Source: Deefgea chitinilytica
GTDB taxonomy: Bacteria; Pseudomonadota; Gammaproteobacteria; Burkholderiales; Chitinibacteraceae
Direction: 5' to 3'
Length of the DNA: 64,000 nt
Assembly (NCBI RefSeq): GCF_016881405.1
Contig: NZ_WOFE01000003.1
Span: forward strand, 186,001 to 250,000
Below the pieces are notes generated by a model. It was not told where the DNA came from, did not search any database, and saw nothing but the letters and a program-made list of their open reading frames with translations. Both the position numbers and the translations under genes were made by a program. This document shows, piece after piece, positions 9,300 through 18,447 of the stretch. Numbering within the stretch: position 1 is the first letter of the stretch; the number at the start of each line of letters is the position of its first letter.

Positions 9300-10913
9300 T
9301 TATTTATTCCTGCACGGAGCGTACCAATCTAGCTCTTTTTGATACAGCGACGTTTTGATATTCAATAAGCCCAAGGTCGAATGAAACAGGTTGTCGTGCG
9401 AGTATTTTTCGCCGGCCTTCGCTTTTAAACAAGACAGATCGATATTCGCCCTTGCCGCATATTCAGGCGAGAACCACAACATCGCAGGCACGTGTGTTTG
9501 TTGATCAGGCGCGAGCAAGTATGGCGTGCCGTGTAGATACAGGCCGCGTTCGCCCAGCGATTCGCCGTGATCAGAGATATACGTCATCGCCGTATCGACT
9601 TTGCTGCTGTTCTTGCGCAATAAATCAATCACATTTGACAGAACAAAATCGGTGTACAGCAGGCTATTGTCGTAGCTATTGGTGATTTGTGTTTGCGTAC
9701 ATTGATCGAGCTGCGCGGTATCGCAAGTCGGTTGGAATTTGGCAAACGCAGCAGGGTAGCGTTTGAAATAAGCGGGACCGTGGCTGCCCATCATGTGCAG
9801 CACAATGACCGTATCGCGCTGCATCGCGTCGATTTTGCCTTGTAAACCTTGTAGTAAGGCTTCGTCTAGACATTCGCCATCGTGGCATAGTTTGACTTCA
9901 GCAAAATCACGAGTATTTTCATTCGGTACGCGGTCACACGCGCCCTTGCAGCCTGATTGATTGTCGCGCCATAGCACTTGATAACCCGCACGCTGCACCA
10001 CGTCGAGTAAGCCTTGATGGCTTTTCGCTTGATCTGCGCTGTAGTTATTACGCTCAAACATTGAGAACATACACGGTACCGACACTGCGGTATCGGTGCC
10101 GCATGAGCGCACCTCGGGTAAATTGATTAAGCCCGCTTCTTGTTTCAGTCGTGGGTTGGTTTCTCTAGCGTAACCATTCAGTGAGAAATTTGCGGCTCGG
10201 GCTGTTTCGCCGACCACGATGACGGTCAGTGTTGGGCGAGTCCCCGCAGTGGTGCTGCGTGTTGCATCAAGGCCAATCGGTGCGACGACGACGGCTTTAA
10301 GCTTTGCGTTTTGCTTGAGGTAGCTCGAGGTCGCTTGAATGTAATTGCTGGGTGCTAGCAAATAGCGCAGCTCGCGGTGATTGCGAAATACCGAGGCGAA
10401 TTCTTTATAAAAGCCAAAACTAATCAATCCCAGCACCAGTGCGCTAGCGAGCACGATGGCGAGTTTAATTAAGGCTTCGCGGCGTAGTGGGCGAAACACC
10501 AGCGGCGTTCGCCATAAAAAAAACAGCGGCAGGCCGCCGAGCAGCAACCAGTACAAGGCCAACTTGGGCGTCAGCAAATCGAGCGTTTCGGTGGTATTGG
10601 TTTGCACTGCATTGCGTAGCATATCGACGTTCATCATCACGCCAAACTGCGCCATGAAATACACCACAAACGGCGTAATAATCAGCAGCAAGCTCAAGAC
10701 CGGTTTCAGTACGTAAGGCAGCGCCAGCAAGGTTAGCAATAGATTGAGCACGACAACTAGAAAAAGCGCGCCAACCGCCATAAACAACCAGCCCGCTACG
10801 CCGCTAGGCTGCTGCACGGAATACAAGTGCTGCCAGAAAACGGGGTTGCTGACCAAAATAAAAAACAAGGCGGCAATCAGTGTTAATTGCTCACTACGCA
10901 GTGATTTACGCAT
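9300..10913 (-). CDS. eptA: EptA-type phosphoethanolamine transferase (lipid A)
   Basis: Inner-membrane enzyme that moves phosphoethanolamine from phosphatidylethanolamine to lipid A phosphates, reducing negative charge and polymyxin binding. The 537 residues show five N-terminal membrane helices (to about residue 185) and a periplasmic sulfatase-fold domain with the nucleophile Thr237 in VVGETARAANFS, and downstream metal-site segments such as YISDHGESLGERGLY. Several cysteines suit the disulfides of this family. It overlaps the PAP2 gene by eight bases, and the two follow a two-component system, an arrangement like pmrCAB. The exact acceptor (1- or 4'-phosphate, or core sugar) cannot be told from sequence. 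Confidence 0.93.
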   Translation of the reverse strand: MRKSLRSEQLTLIAALFFILVSNPVFWQHLYSVQQPSGVAGWLFMAVGALFLVVVLNLLLTLLALPYVLKPVLSLLLIITPFVVYFMAQFGVMMNVDMLRNAVQTNTTETLDLLTPKLALYWLLLGGLPLFFLWRTPLVFRPLRREALIKLAIVLASALVLGLISFGFYKEFASVFRNHRELRYLLAPSNYIQATSSYLKQNAKLKAVVVAPIGLDATRSTTAGTRPTLTVIVVGETARAANFSLNGYARETNPRLKQEAGLINLPEVRSCGTDTAVSVPCMFSMFERNNYSADQAKSHQGLLDVVQRAGYQVLWRDNQSGCKGACDRVPNENTRDFAEVKLCHDGECLDEALLQGLQGKIDAMQRDTVIVLHMMGSHGPAYFKRYPAAFAKFQPTCDTAQLDQCTQTQITNSYDNSLLYTDFVLSNVIDLLRKNSSKVDTAMTYISDHGESLGERGLYLHGTPYLLAPDQQTHVPAMLWFSPEYAARANIDLSCLKAKAGEKYSHDNLFHSTLGLLNIKTSLYQKELDWYAPCRNK

Positions 10914-11604
10914 GGCACACCTCCGCTTGTGCTTGAGTGGCGGGCGGCCAAATCAGATAGAACAGCGTTAACACACACCAAACGGTGAATAGAGTCCACA
11001 AATTGTGCGACAAGAAATGCGCGCCGCGCATCATTTGCGTCCAGCCCATCAGCGTGCCAACGATCAAGCCCGCGGCTAGTCCCCAGTAGGCTATGCGGGT
11101 ATTGCTGCCAATGAATGAAAAATAAAAGGCCAGTAGCGCATACCCGCCAGATGAATGCCCGCCAGGAAAACAACGGCCGGCTTGTGTGCCACTAGGTAAA
11201 TCGGCAAACAGCGGTAATTCAGCCGCAAAGCCGCCATAGCGTGCCAAATCCCATGGGCAAGCGTGAATGCTGAAACGCTTGAGCGTGGTGATCGTTAGCG
11301 TGCTCAATACAATACCGAGCCACAGCCAGAGCCAGCGTCGTTGTTCGGGAGCCTTAGTTTTTTTTGCGTGTAGCCAGTAAAAAAAAGTCGCCAAGCCGAT
11401 CAGTTGCAGCGCAATTTTGAGCCCATCGTGCATCACGGTGCTCAGGATGAGTTGGTCGCGCCAAAAGAAATGCAGTTGAGGATCAAAATAGGGCGCGATT
11501 AGCGCGTGATCCCAATCAGTTTGTGGATAAAACCACAATAAAAAGCCACCCAAAATCGCAGGCGCGACCACATTCCACCACCGTAAATCCCGCATCATCC
11601 GCAC
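10906..11604 (-). CDS. PAP2-family membrane phosphatase
   Basis: Integral membrane phosphatase of the PAP2 superfamily, 232 residues with about six helices. Conserved elements are CFPGGHSSGG (phosphatase motif 2) and RGAHFLSHNLW (motif 3); motif 1 is less typical (KRFSIHACPWDLARYG). Its coupling to eptA suggests a lipid A or undecaprenyl-phosphate substrate, but that is inference. The annotated start is GTG 11604; ATGs at 11598 and 11595 are equally possible because no strong ribosome site decides. It starts 172 bases after the histidine kinase gene. Confidence 0.85.
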   Translation of the reverse strand: MRMMRDLRWWNVVAPAILGGFLLWFYPQTDWDHALIAPYFDPQLHFFWRDQLILSTVMHDGLKIALQLIGLATFFYWLHAKKTKAPEQRRWLWLWLGIVLSTLTITTLKRFSIHACPWDLARYGGFAAELPLFADLPSGTQAGRCFPGGHSSGGYALLAFYFSFIGSNTRIAYWGLAAGLIVGTLMGWTQMMRGAHFLSHNLWTLFTVWCVLTLFYLIWPPATQAQAEVCHA

Positions 11605-11776
11605 TCATGCTATTGCTATTGAGCCAAGCTTAATGCAGTGCTTGTGAGCGATTTGCGAGTGAGCTGTGAGGGTTTTGTGAGGGCGAGATGGATCGCCCAT
11701 TCGCGCTCAGCATTTTGCAGTAGCGCTTATTGCTGGCGTTGTGGCGTGTTGATTCGATGTGATCTGGGAATGAGAT

Positions 11777-13012
11777 TTACACGTCAGCTACAAATCGTAT
11801 GCTGATATGACTGCCTTGGCCGACTTCACTTTCAACGTGGTAGCGCCAGCCCATGCGATCACAGATAGCGGCGACAATCGCTAGCCCCAACCCGTGCCCT
11901 TCGGCAATATCGCTAGCGCGGCGAAAGGGCTCGAAGATATGCGGCAGCGCATCGGCAGCGATACCGCAGCCGGTGTCACTGAGCGTGAGTTCGCCGTCGG
12001 TATATGTCGCGGTGACGCTACCTTGTTCGGTATAGCGCCATGCGTTCGAAAGTAGATTATCCAGTAGTAGCGCGAGTAATTCGGGATCGGTTTCGATGAT
12101 CACATCGCTAGCAACTTGATTGCGCCAATCCAATTCACGCTTGGTGTCGGGCAGGCGTTGCTCTGCTGCGTTCAGTGCTGCTGCCAAATACAGCGGCGTG
12201 CTTTGCTTTTGTGCAACGCCGCGCGCCAGCAGCAAGAGGCCGCGTAGTTTGCCTTCGATTTCATCAACAGAATGCACAATTTTGGCGATGCGGCCATGTT
12301 GCGGAGCTGGGCTGGAGTCGAGTAAGAGCTCGGCACTGGTGCGGATGCGCGTCAGTGGCGTGCGAATTTCGTGGCTTAAATGCGCGGTAAATTGTCGTTC
12401 CCGCGCCAAAAGCGCTACTTGTGCGTCGCGAGCTTGAGCGATGCGCTGCGCCAAAATAGCGACCTCTTCATCCATCGCAGCGTATTGTTCAACGGGTGTG
12501 TTGTTTTGCACCGAATGGGTGAGTCTTGCCAATTGGGATAATAAGGAATTGGCGAGATAGCGCCCGACAATCCACGCCAAAGTAATCACGCCCAGCGCGG
12601 TAATCAATAACCATAAGCGCAAATTATCCAAGCGTCGTTCGTGCGTTTCGGTGTTGTACAGCACATACCAGCGTTCACCATTTTTTTCGCGTACGCCGAC
12701 ATGAAATTCCAAGCCGCCTTGATACCATTCGGCATTGCCAATCGGAAATTGGAGTAACTCGGGAGGCAGTTGCGCCGGCACTTGCCCGAGTGGCGCGTGA
12801 AATAATTGCAAATGTTTCGGTAATAGAAAATGTTGGCTCGTGGGTTGCGCAATGATGCCATCGAGCGCGGTATTGACCACTTCATCGATTAAATCTTCTT
12901 CGCGCTCTTCGGCGGCCATCGAGAGCGCGATGGCAAAAATGATAATCGCTGCACTGGTCAGTGCGCTCATCGTCCAAGCGAGGCGTTTTTGTAGGCTGAG
13001 TTTTTTCTTCAT
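11777..13012 (-). CDS. Two-component sensor histidine kinase, PmrB/QseC-like
   Basis: Membrane kinase, 411 residues. A first helix (about 10-30), a periplasmic sensor of about 100 residues, a second helix (about 132-152), a HAMP-like linker, then HisKA with the phospho-acceptor His214 in LSHEIRTPLTRIRT and a HATPase domain (DTGCGIA, GHGLGLAIV). It overlaps the response regulator by four bases. Placed just upstream of PAP2-eptA, it probably senses envelope stress, cations or peptides, though no acidic iron-binding ExxE motif of classical PmrB was recognised. Its signal therefore stays open. Confidence 0.9.
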   Translation of the reverse strand: MKKKLSLQKRLAWTMSALTSAAIIIFAIALSMAAEEREEDLIDEVVNTALDGIIAQPTSQHFLLPKHLQLFHAPLGQVPAQLPPELLQFPIGNAEWYQGGLEFHVGVREKNGERWYVLYNTETHERRLDNLRLWLLITALGVITLAWIVGRYLANSLLSQLARLTHSVQNNTPVEQYAAMDEEVAILAQRIAQARDAQVALLARERQFTAHLSHEIRTPLTRIRTSAELLLDSSPAPQHGRIAKIVHSVDEIEGKLRGLLLLARGVAQKQSTPLYLAAALNAAEQRLPDTKRELDWRNQVASDVIIETDPELLALLLDNLLSNAWRYTEQGSVTATYTDGELTLSDTGCGIAADALPHIFEPFRRASDIAEGHGLGLAIVAAICDRMGWRYHVESEVGQGSHISIRFVADV

Positions 13013-13707
13013 GGTGCGCCTATCGTGCCCAGTTCGATCAGTTTATAGCCGCGGCCATGTACCGTTTGTAATGGACTGCGACCATCGGCCAGCGTTAAGG
13101 CGCGGCGTAATTGCGATAAATGATGGCGTAGCGTATCGCTGCTGTCTTGTGCCTCGCCCCACACGGCGATTTCTAAGCTTTCGCGCGTCACCAGTTGCCC
13201 GCTGTGTGCCAACAGCATCAGTAATAATTGCAGCGTTTTCGGTGGCAATTTTAAGACTTGGCCTTGCCAATGCGCCTCGCCCGAGCGGGGGTCGTAGCTG
13301 AGTTCACCACAGCGCATGATCGAATCGATCATTTGCCCTTGGCTGCGCTTGCGTAGCGCCTGAATGCGTAGCTCTAATTCTTTTAGTGCGAACGGTTTGA
13401 CTAAATAATCATCTGCGCCTGCGCCAAAACCAGCGACTTTGTCGTCCAAAGTGTCGCGCGCGGTGAGCAGCAATATCGGTGTATTGAGCTTGAGTTGCGT
13501 GCGGACGCGCTGTGCGACTTCGAGCCCTGAAATGCCCGGCAGACCAATATCGACCACCAGCACGTCAAATACGTGTTGCTCGAGTAAGTGCAGCGCAATC
13601 GCGCCATTGAGTGCGGCGTCAACTTGATAGTCACGCGCCGCCAAATAGTCGTACACATTGGCCGCGATGTCGGCGTCGTCTTCGAGCAGCAAAATTCGGG
13701 CGGGCAT
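13009..13707 (-). CDS. OmpR/PmrA-like response regulator
   Basis: Transcription factor of 232 residues with a receiver domain (acidic pocket LLLEDDAD, phospho-acceptor Asp53 in VVDIGLPG, Lys in YLVKPF) and a C-terminal winged-helix domain (about 130-225, ending GRGYKL). First gene of the regulator-kinase pair, with ATGA-type coupling to the kinase. Control of the downstream PAP2-eptA genes is the natural inference; I did not find a clear direct-repeat operator before 11604. Confidence 0.92.
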   Translation of the reverse strand: MPARILLLEDDADIAANVYDYLAARDYQVDAALNGAIALHLLEQHVFDVLVVDIGLPGISGLEVAQRVRTQLKLNTPILLLTARDTLDDKVAGFGAGADDYLVKPFALKELELRIQALRKRSQGQMIDSIMRCGELSYDPRSGEAHWQGQVLKLPPKTLQLLLMLLAHSGQLVTRESLEIAVWGEAQDSSDTLRHHLSQLRRALTLADGRSPLQTVHGRGYKLIELGTIGAP

Positions 13708-13808
13708 GGGCGTCTCACTGAAAGCAGAGTCTAATTATGCCTGCTTTGCCGGATGAAGAACTAGCTCTGCCTTGTACTGGTGAACCGATGGTATCTGAAT
13801 TAAGTGAC

Positions 13809-13853
13809 GTATTGCCAGCTAGCTATTGATTAATAATGGCTAGCTGGCAATAC
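13809..13853. terminator. Perfect 15-bp stem-loop at the ccm operon end
   Basis: Arms 13809-13823 and 13839-13853 are perfect reverse complements (core GCTAGC toward a 15-base AT-rich loop). It lies one base beyond the ccmI stop codon. A near-identical hairpin follows eptA. There is no long T-run, so it may be a 3'-end stabiliser or a weak terminator. Confidence 0.65.
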
Positions 13854-13854
13854 A

Positions 13855-14724
13855 TCATTGATGCTGCACCGAGCTGGCGGTGGTGTGTTGCTTTTCTTTG
13901 ATGAGGCGGATTTCTTCTTTGAGCCAGACTTCATCTTCTGAGCCCGGCTCAAGTAGCGCCAATAATTTATTCCACCATTCAACGGCGGCGGCAATGTCGC
14001 CACGCTCGACGGCGGCGCTACCTGCCAGCATCAGCGCATCCGGTTCAGACGCATTGATGCTCAGCGATTTGACCAATAACTCGGTCGGGCGTCCCGCAAA
14101 GCTGGTTTTTTCAATTGCCAGTACGCCGGCAAAACGCGCCAATTCACCGGCGTTTTTTTGCAGCTCAGGCCATGCTTTTTCATACGCGGTGACCGCTTCG
14201 GCGTAACGCGCTTGGGCACGATAACTGCGCGCTAGCATCAACCAGCCTTTGGTATCGTTCGGTTCCAGCGCCATGCGCGCCTCGAGTTTTTTGACCATGC
14301 CGGCAATTTCATTCGGACCAATATCGGGGCGCTGGCGGGTCATCGGGTCGAGCGCCGTTGGTGTGCCGAGCTGCATGTACAGACCGCCAGCCGCCAACGG
14401 AATGAGGGTGAGTAAAATAATTGCGAGTTTCTTGGCCGGTAGATCGAGCTGCTTTTCCGCCACCGAGTCTGCAGTTCCCATTTCGCTGATTAAACGCGCT
14501 TGCGCTTCTTGGTGCGCGCTGTGGTGATCGCTTTCGCTTAAACGCCCATCGCGTAAATCGTCGTCGAGTTCTGCCAATATGCGCTCATGCAATGCGTAGC
14601 GTGCTTGGCGAATATCGCCCGCTTGTGAGCGCCCGCGCAGCAGCGGCCACAGTAAAAATAATAAAGTGACGACGATCATGACGGCGCATAGCAAGGTAAA
14701 CAGACCAAAATTAGCTGCGTTCAT
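13855..14724 (-). CDS. ccmI: CcmI, TPR protein of cytochrome c maturation
   Basis: Membrane protein that holds apocytochrome c for haem ligation. The 289 residues show a helix at about 5-25, a cytoplasmic loop, a second helix at about 92-112, then a TPR region (AYEKAWPELQ and following). I start at ATG 14724 (MNAANFGLF) because a GAAGGA site lies eight bases upstream; an upstream ATG at 14748 lacks one. It overlaps ccmH by 14 bases and is the last ccm gene. Length is short for CcmI, which is common in betaproteobacteria. Confidence 0.88.
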   Translation of the reverse strand: MNAANFGLFTLLCAVMIVVTLLFLLWPLLRGRSQAGDIRQARYALHERILAELDDDLRDGRLSESDHHSAHQEAQARLISEMGTADSVAEKQLDLPAKKLAIILLTLIPLAAGGLYMQLGTPTALDPMTRQRPDIGPNEIAGMVKKLEARMALEPNDTKGWLMLARSYRAQARYAEAVTAYEKAWPELQKNAGELARFAGVLAIEKTSFAGRPTELLVKSLSINASEPDALMLAGSAAVERGDIAAAVEWWNKLLALLEPGSEDEVWLKEEIRLIKEKQHTTASSVQHQ

Positions 14725-15334
14725 GAGGTTTTCCTTCTGATTCTGCAAATTCAGCGCGCAAAGCAGCTAGCGCGGCCTCGTCGACCTGAGGCGGATTGAC
14801 GCGGCGGCGGCGAATTCGGCGCACAAGTAAAAAAATGCCCGCCATCATCAGCAGTGGCGGTAGCAACCATAAAATCAAGGTGCGCGTTGTGAATGGTGGA
14901 CGGTAGGTGACAAAGTCGCCGTAGCGTTCGATCAGATGCGTCATGATTTGCTGATTGCTGTCGCCTGCTGCAATCCGCTCACGGACTTCACGGCGCAAGT
15001 CTTCTGCCAGTGGCGCGCGCGAGCTGGCAAGACTTTCGTTTTGGCACACTAAGCAGCGCAGCTCGGTTGAGAGTTCAACCAGGCGCGCTTCGGCTGCCGG
15101 GTCGCTGGCCGCTGGTGCTGCGGTTTTGGCTTGGCTTGCGAGTGGTAGGCATAAAGTCAAAAACAGAAAAAGTCCACCAAAAACACGAAAGGCACGAAAA
15201 TAAAGCCAACTTCTTAACGATAAATTCCTATGTGAACTGAGAGTGAAGCGCGGCGAAGCATAGTGAACTTGTTTTCGCCTTTTTTCGTGCTTTTCGTGTC
15301 TTTCGTGGACAACTGGGTTTGATGTTGAATTCAT
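14711..15334 (-). CDS. ccmH: CcmH, apocytochrome c thiol reductase, with element-derived N-terminus
   Basis: Membrane-anchored thioredoxin-like partner that reduces the apocytochrome CXXCH before haem attachment. The functional core has the RCLVC motif (Cys94, Cys97), followed by helix-rich sequence and a C-terminal membrane anchor (about 151-171, LILWLLPPLLMMAGIF). The oddity is the first 50 or so residues: a very basic, His-rich segment (HERHEKHEKRRK) encoded by a 139-bp inverted-repeat element (15172-15310) that stays open in frame. Only the last part of the signal sequence (LFLFLTLCLPLASQA) is native. The ATG at 15334 is coupled to ccmG (ATGA) and has an AAGG site. Whether this long form is exported, or a start nearer the hydrophobic core is used, is unclear. 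Confidence 0.85.
   Translation of the reverse strand: MNSTSNPVVHERHEKHEKRRKQVHYASPRFTLSSHRNLSLRSWLYFRAFRVFGGLFLFLTLCLPLASQAKTAAPAASDPAAEARLVELSTELRCLVCQNESLASSRAPLAEDLRREVRERIAAGDSNQQIMTHLIERYGDFVTYRPPFTTRTLILWLLPPLLMMAGIFLLVRRIRRRRVNPPQVDEAALAALRAEFAESEGKPHERS
15172..15310. mobile_element. 139-bp inverted-repeat (MITE-like) element inside ccmH
   Basis: Terminal inverted repeats of 29 bases (15172-15200 and 15282-15310) differ at only a few positions and consist of GTCCAC followed by repeated CACGAAA units. It has no coding capacity of its own and is read through by ccmH. A related element of about 200 bp lies at 24405-24607 with the same end sequences. Mobility is inferred from structure and copy number, not shown. 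Confidence 0.75.
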
Positions 15335-15849
15335 CGTTGTGCCTTTTGTAGCTCGGGCAGGATTGTGTTTTTGAACACCTCGGGCGTGATTGGGCCGATG
15401 TGCTTGTAGGTGATGATGCCAGCCTTGTCGATCACAAAAGTTTCCGGCACGCCGTACACCCCGTAATCAATGCCCACACGACCATCGCGGTCGGCAACGA
15501 CGACGGCATACGGATTGCCGCGCGTTTGTAGCCAAGTTTTCGCGTCTTCATCTCGGTCTTTGTACGCGAGACCAACGAGCTTCACCTTGTAGGATTTCGC
15601 AATGTCGTTGAGTACCGGATGCTCTTGAATACAAGCGCCGCACCAAGACGCCCAGATGTTGAGTAAATACGCTTGGCCTTTAAGCTCAGAGGGGGAAAAC
15701 TGCCCTGGAGCATCAAGTCGGTCGAGCTTAAAATTGGGCGCAGGTTTGCCTATCATCACAGATGGAATTTCACGCGGATTGAGCGTGAGACCCACTGCGA
15801 GCAACACGACCAGTGCGGCAAAAATAATCAGTGGTGCATAACGTTTCAT
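15331..15849 (-). CDS. ccmG: CcmG/DsbE thiol-disulfide oxidoreductase
   Basis: Periplasmic membrane-anchored thioredoxin that passes reducing power to CcmH or the apocytochrome. The 172 residues have an N-terminal anchor (about 5-23) and a thioredoxin fold with active site WCGAC (Cys70, Cys73); most CcmG proteins have WCPXC, so the Gly after Cys70 is a mild variation. A family-typical GVYGVPETFVID segment supplies the cis-Pro loop. It overlaps ccmF and ccmH by four bases each. Confidence 0.93.
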   Translation of the reverse strand: MKRYAPLIIFAALVVLLAVGLTLNPREIPSVMIGKPAPNFKLDRLDAPGQFSPSELKGQAYLLNIWASWCGACIQEHPVLNDIAKSYKVKLVGLAYKDRDEDAKTWLQTRGNPYAVVVADRDGRVGIDYGVYGVPETFVIDKAGIITYKHIGPITPEVFKNTILPELQKAQR

Positions 15850-17816
15850 CGTGTTTTCTTCCCAAAACGTTTTTGGCGGTAACGCTGATCGCTAAGCGCA
15901 ATCAACCCACCCAAAGCCATCAATAAGCAGCCGTACCAAATCCAGCCCACCAACGGTTTGTAATGAACCCGCACCAACCAATCGCCAGTAAATGGATTTT
16001 GACCAATCGGCTCACCCAGCGCGACATAGATGTCTTTGATTTGCGTGTGGTGAATCGCCGCTTCGGTCATTGGCATTTGGCTAGAGAAATACTGGCGTTT
16101 TTCTGGCTTGAGTACACTGAGTGCTTTGCCGTTTTTGCTCAAGGTGAGGTTTCCGACTAAGGCGGCATAATTGCTAGCGCGCTCGGGTTTTACACCGTCA
16201 AAACGCAGGGTGTAGCCTGCAATTGAATGTGTATCGCCAATCGCCATCCGTAAATCGTCTTCGTGCTCGTAGCTCGATACTACTGTTACGCCAGCGACAA
16301 ACACGGCAACGCCAAGGTGAGCGATGTGCATGCCGGAAAACGCCGCCGGTATTTTGCAGAATGCGGCGAACCAACTGAGGCCAGCGCGGCGGTAACTCAA
16401 TAAACGCAAACTCCAGTCACGAACCGCCATCAGCGCGACCCACAGCGCCGCAGCTAGCGCGAGTGCAACGCCCCAGCGCCACGTACCCCAGCACAGCGGC
16501 AGCAATGCGCCGCCGACGATGGCGAGGATTAATGGCACTTTGCTCGCCAACCAAATGCCGTGGCCGTCTTGGTATTTCCAGCGTATCGTGCCACTGAAAC
16601 CCATTAAAATGACAGCGGGCAGCATCAGCGGGATAAACACACTATTGAAGTACGGCGAGCCAACTGAGAGCTTGCCTTGGCCGAGTGCATCAATTACTAG
16701 CGGGTACAGCGTACCGATAAACACGGTGGTGCAGGCCACCACCAGTAATACGTTATTGGCGAGTAGTAAAGACTCGCGTGAACACCAGTCAAACGCGCCG
16801 CCACCTTCGAGCATTGGCGCTCGCCACGCGTACAGCGCCAGCGATGTGCCGATCACCACGCAAAGGAAAATCAAAATAAACGTGCCGCGCGCCGGATCGG
16901 TCGCAAACGCATGCACCGACGTGAGCACGCCGGAGCGAACGAGGAAAGTGCCGAGCAATGATAAGGAAAAAGTAGAAATCGCCAGCAGCACCGTCCAGTG
17001 CTTAAACGCATTGCGTTTTTCGGCCACCGCCAGCGAATGAATTAGCGCCGTGCCTGCTAACCACGGCATAAATGACGCATTTTCGACCGGATCCCAAAAC
17101 CACCAGCCGCCCCAGCCGAGTTCGTAATACGCCCAAGCACTGCCGAGCATAATGCCCAACGTCAGCATTGCCCACGCCGCCGTCGTCCACGGGCGGCTCC
17201 AGCGCGCCCAAGTGGCATCGAGTCGCCCTGAAAGTAGTGCCGCGACGGCAAAAGCAAACGCGACTGAGAAACCGACATAGCCCATATACAGCAGCGGTGG
17301 ATGGAAAATCAGCCCTAAATCTTGCAATAGTGGATTTAAATCCGCACCGTCGCTCGCCGCGGGCAGTTGCCGAATGAAGGGGCTCGACGTCAGTAAAATA
17401 AACAAATACAAGCCGCTACCAATCCAGCCCAATACGCCGCCGACTAAAGACTGCACCGACAGCGGCAAATTGCGCCCTAGCAGCGCCACCGCAGCGCCCC
17501 AGCCGGATAGCATCAATACCCACAGCAAGAGCGAGCCTTCGTGCCCACCCCAAACCGCAGCAACTTTGTAAAAGGTAGGCAGCAGACTATTCGATTGCCG
17601 AGCCACGTAGCGAATTGAGAAATCGTCTTGCAAAAATGCCGTCGTCAGTAGGCCAAACGCCGTCGCGGTGAGCAGCAGTTGCAATACCGCCGCGGGGCGC
17701 GCCACGCGCATCAGCGGCAGGCTGTTGTTGATGCCGCCCCAAATCCCCAACGTGCCCTGCACCAGTGAGACCAGCAGCGCCAAAATCAGCGCAAAGGTTC
17801 CAAGTTCACCAATCAT
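15846..17816 (-). CDS. ccmF: CcmF, haem lyase membrane subunit
   Basis: Large polytopic protein (656 residues, about 15 helices) that receives haem from CcmE and attaches it to apocytochrome c. The WWD haem-handling motif is present ([15 protein letters not shown]), along with conserved histidines in the surrounding helices and a large periplasmic domain near the C-terminus. Start and stop overlap ccmE and ccmG by four bases, indicating coupled translation. Confidence 0.96.
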   Translation of the reverse strand: MIGELGTFALILALLVSLVQGTLGIWGGINNSLPLMRVARPAAVLQLLLTATAFGLLTTAFLQDDFSIRYVARQSNSLLPTFYKVAAVWGGHEGSLLLWVLMLSGWGAAVALLGRNLPLSVQSLVGGVLGWIGSGLYLFILLTSSPFIRQLPAASDGADLNPLLQDLGLIFHPPLLYMGYVGFSVAFAFAVAALLSGRLDATWARWSRPWTTAAWAMLTLGIMLGSAWAYYELGWGGWWFWDPVENASFMPWLAGTALIHSLAVAEKRNAFKHWTVLLAISTFSLSLLGTFLVRSGVLTSVHAFATDPARGTFILIFLCVVIGTSLALYAWRAPMLEGGGAFDWCSRESLLLANNVLLVVACTTVFIGTLYPLVIDALGQGKLSVGSPYFNSVFIPLMLPAVILMGFSGTIRWKYQDGHGIWLASKVPLILAIVGGALLPLCWGTWRWGVALALAAALWVALMAVRDWSLRLLSYRRAGLSWFAAFCKIPAAFSGMHIAHLGVAVFVAGVTVVSSYEHEDDLRMAIGDTHSIAGYTLRFDGVKPERASNYAALVGNLTLSKNGKALSVLKPEKRQYFSSQMPMTEAAIHHTQIKDIYVALGEPIGQNPFTGDWLVRVHYKPLVGWIWYGCLLMALGGLIALSDQRYRQKRFGKKTR

Positions 17817-18262
17817 TGCTGTTCCTTTTTCGCCGCCGCTTTTTGATGCGCTTTATTCACTGCGTCTTGGGCTTCGGGTGGCATATAGTTTTCATCGTGC
17901 TTGGCCAGCACTTCGCTGGCAGTAAACACACCGTTTTCCCAGCGACCCTCGGCGACCACGCCTTTTCCTTCTTTAAACAAATCCGGCAAGATGCCGCGAT
18001 ATTGCACCGGAATGGTTTTGTCAGTGTCGGTGACGGTAAATTGAATCGTCACCCCATCGGTTGCGCGCACCAGACTTTTGTCAACCACCATGCCGCCGAT
18101 GCGGAACGCGCGGCCTTGCGGCGCTTCACCCGCTGCGACTTGCGTTGGCGTATAAAAAAACACCAGATTTTGTCGGAAGGCGTTGACGACAAAAAAAGTC
18201 ACCAAAGCCAGTGCGATCAATGCGCCGATAATCCACGCTGCGCGTTTGCGTCTAGGGGTCAT
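17813..18262 (-). CDS. ccmE: CcmE, periplasmic haem chaperone
   Basis: Binds haem covalently and carries it to CcmF. The 149 residues have an N-terminal anchor (about 9-29) and an OB-fold domain with the haem-binding histidine His122 and Tyr126 in [13 protein letters not shown]. The length is normal. It overlaps ccmD and ccmF by four bases. A plus-strand open frame of about 213 codons over this region is an antisense shadow. Confidence 0.95.
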   Translation of the reverse strand: MTPRRKRAAWIIGALIALALVTFFVVNAFRQNLVFFYTPTQVAAGEAPQGRAFRIGGMVVDKSLVRATDGVTIQFTVTDTDKTIPVQYRGILPDLFKEGKGVVAEGRWENGVFTASEVLAKHDENYMPPEAQDAVNKAHQKAAAKKEQQ

Positions 18263-18447
18263 TCTGCTGTCCTTTCTAGTTCATCGGCTAAAGCCATCCG
18301 GCGTAATTGTTTCAGAACGTTTTTGCGCTGTTGCTTGATTAATACCCACTCTAGGCATAGGCCGATAGCGCATGCGACAAAAGAGCCCCAGACATATACG
18401 CCATAGCCGCCCATGGCGAAAAATTCACTCCAGGAATTCCAGACCAT
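18259..18447 (-). CDS. ccmD: CcmD, small membrane adaptor
   Basis: Small protein that stabilises CcmABC with CcmE. With ATG at 18447 it has 62 residues ([14 protein letters not shown]), one membrane helix (about 15-36) and a basic C-terminal tail, as usual for CcmD. It overlaps the ccmC stop by one base and ccmE by four. A longer frame starting upstream runs through ccmC and is not plausible. Confidence 0.9.
   Translation of the reverse strand: MVWNSWSEFFAMGGYGVYVWGSFVACAIGLCLEWVLIKQQRKNVLKQLRRMALADELERTAE

Noticed and set aside
17765-18406. 213-codon plus-strand frame over ccmE and ccmD
   Set aside because: Antisense to well-supported ccm genes with overlapping start-stop coupling; no ribosome site or recognisable domain.
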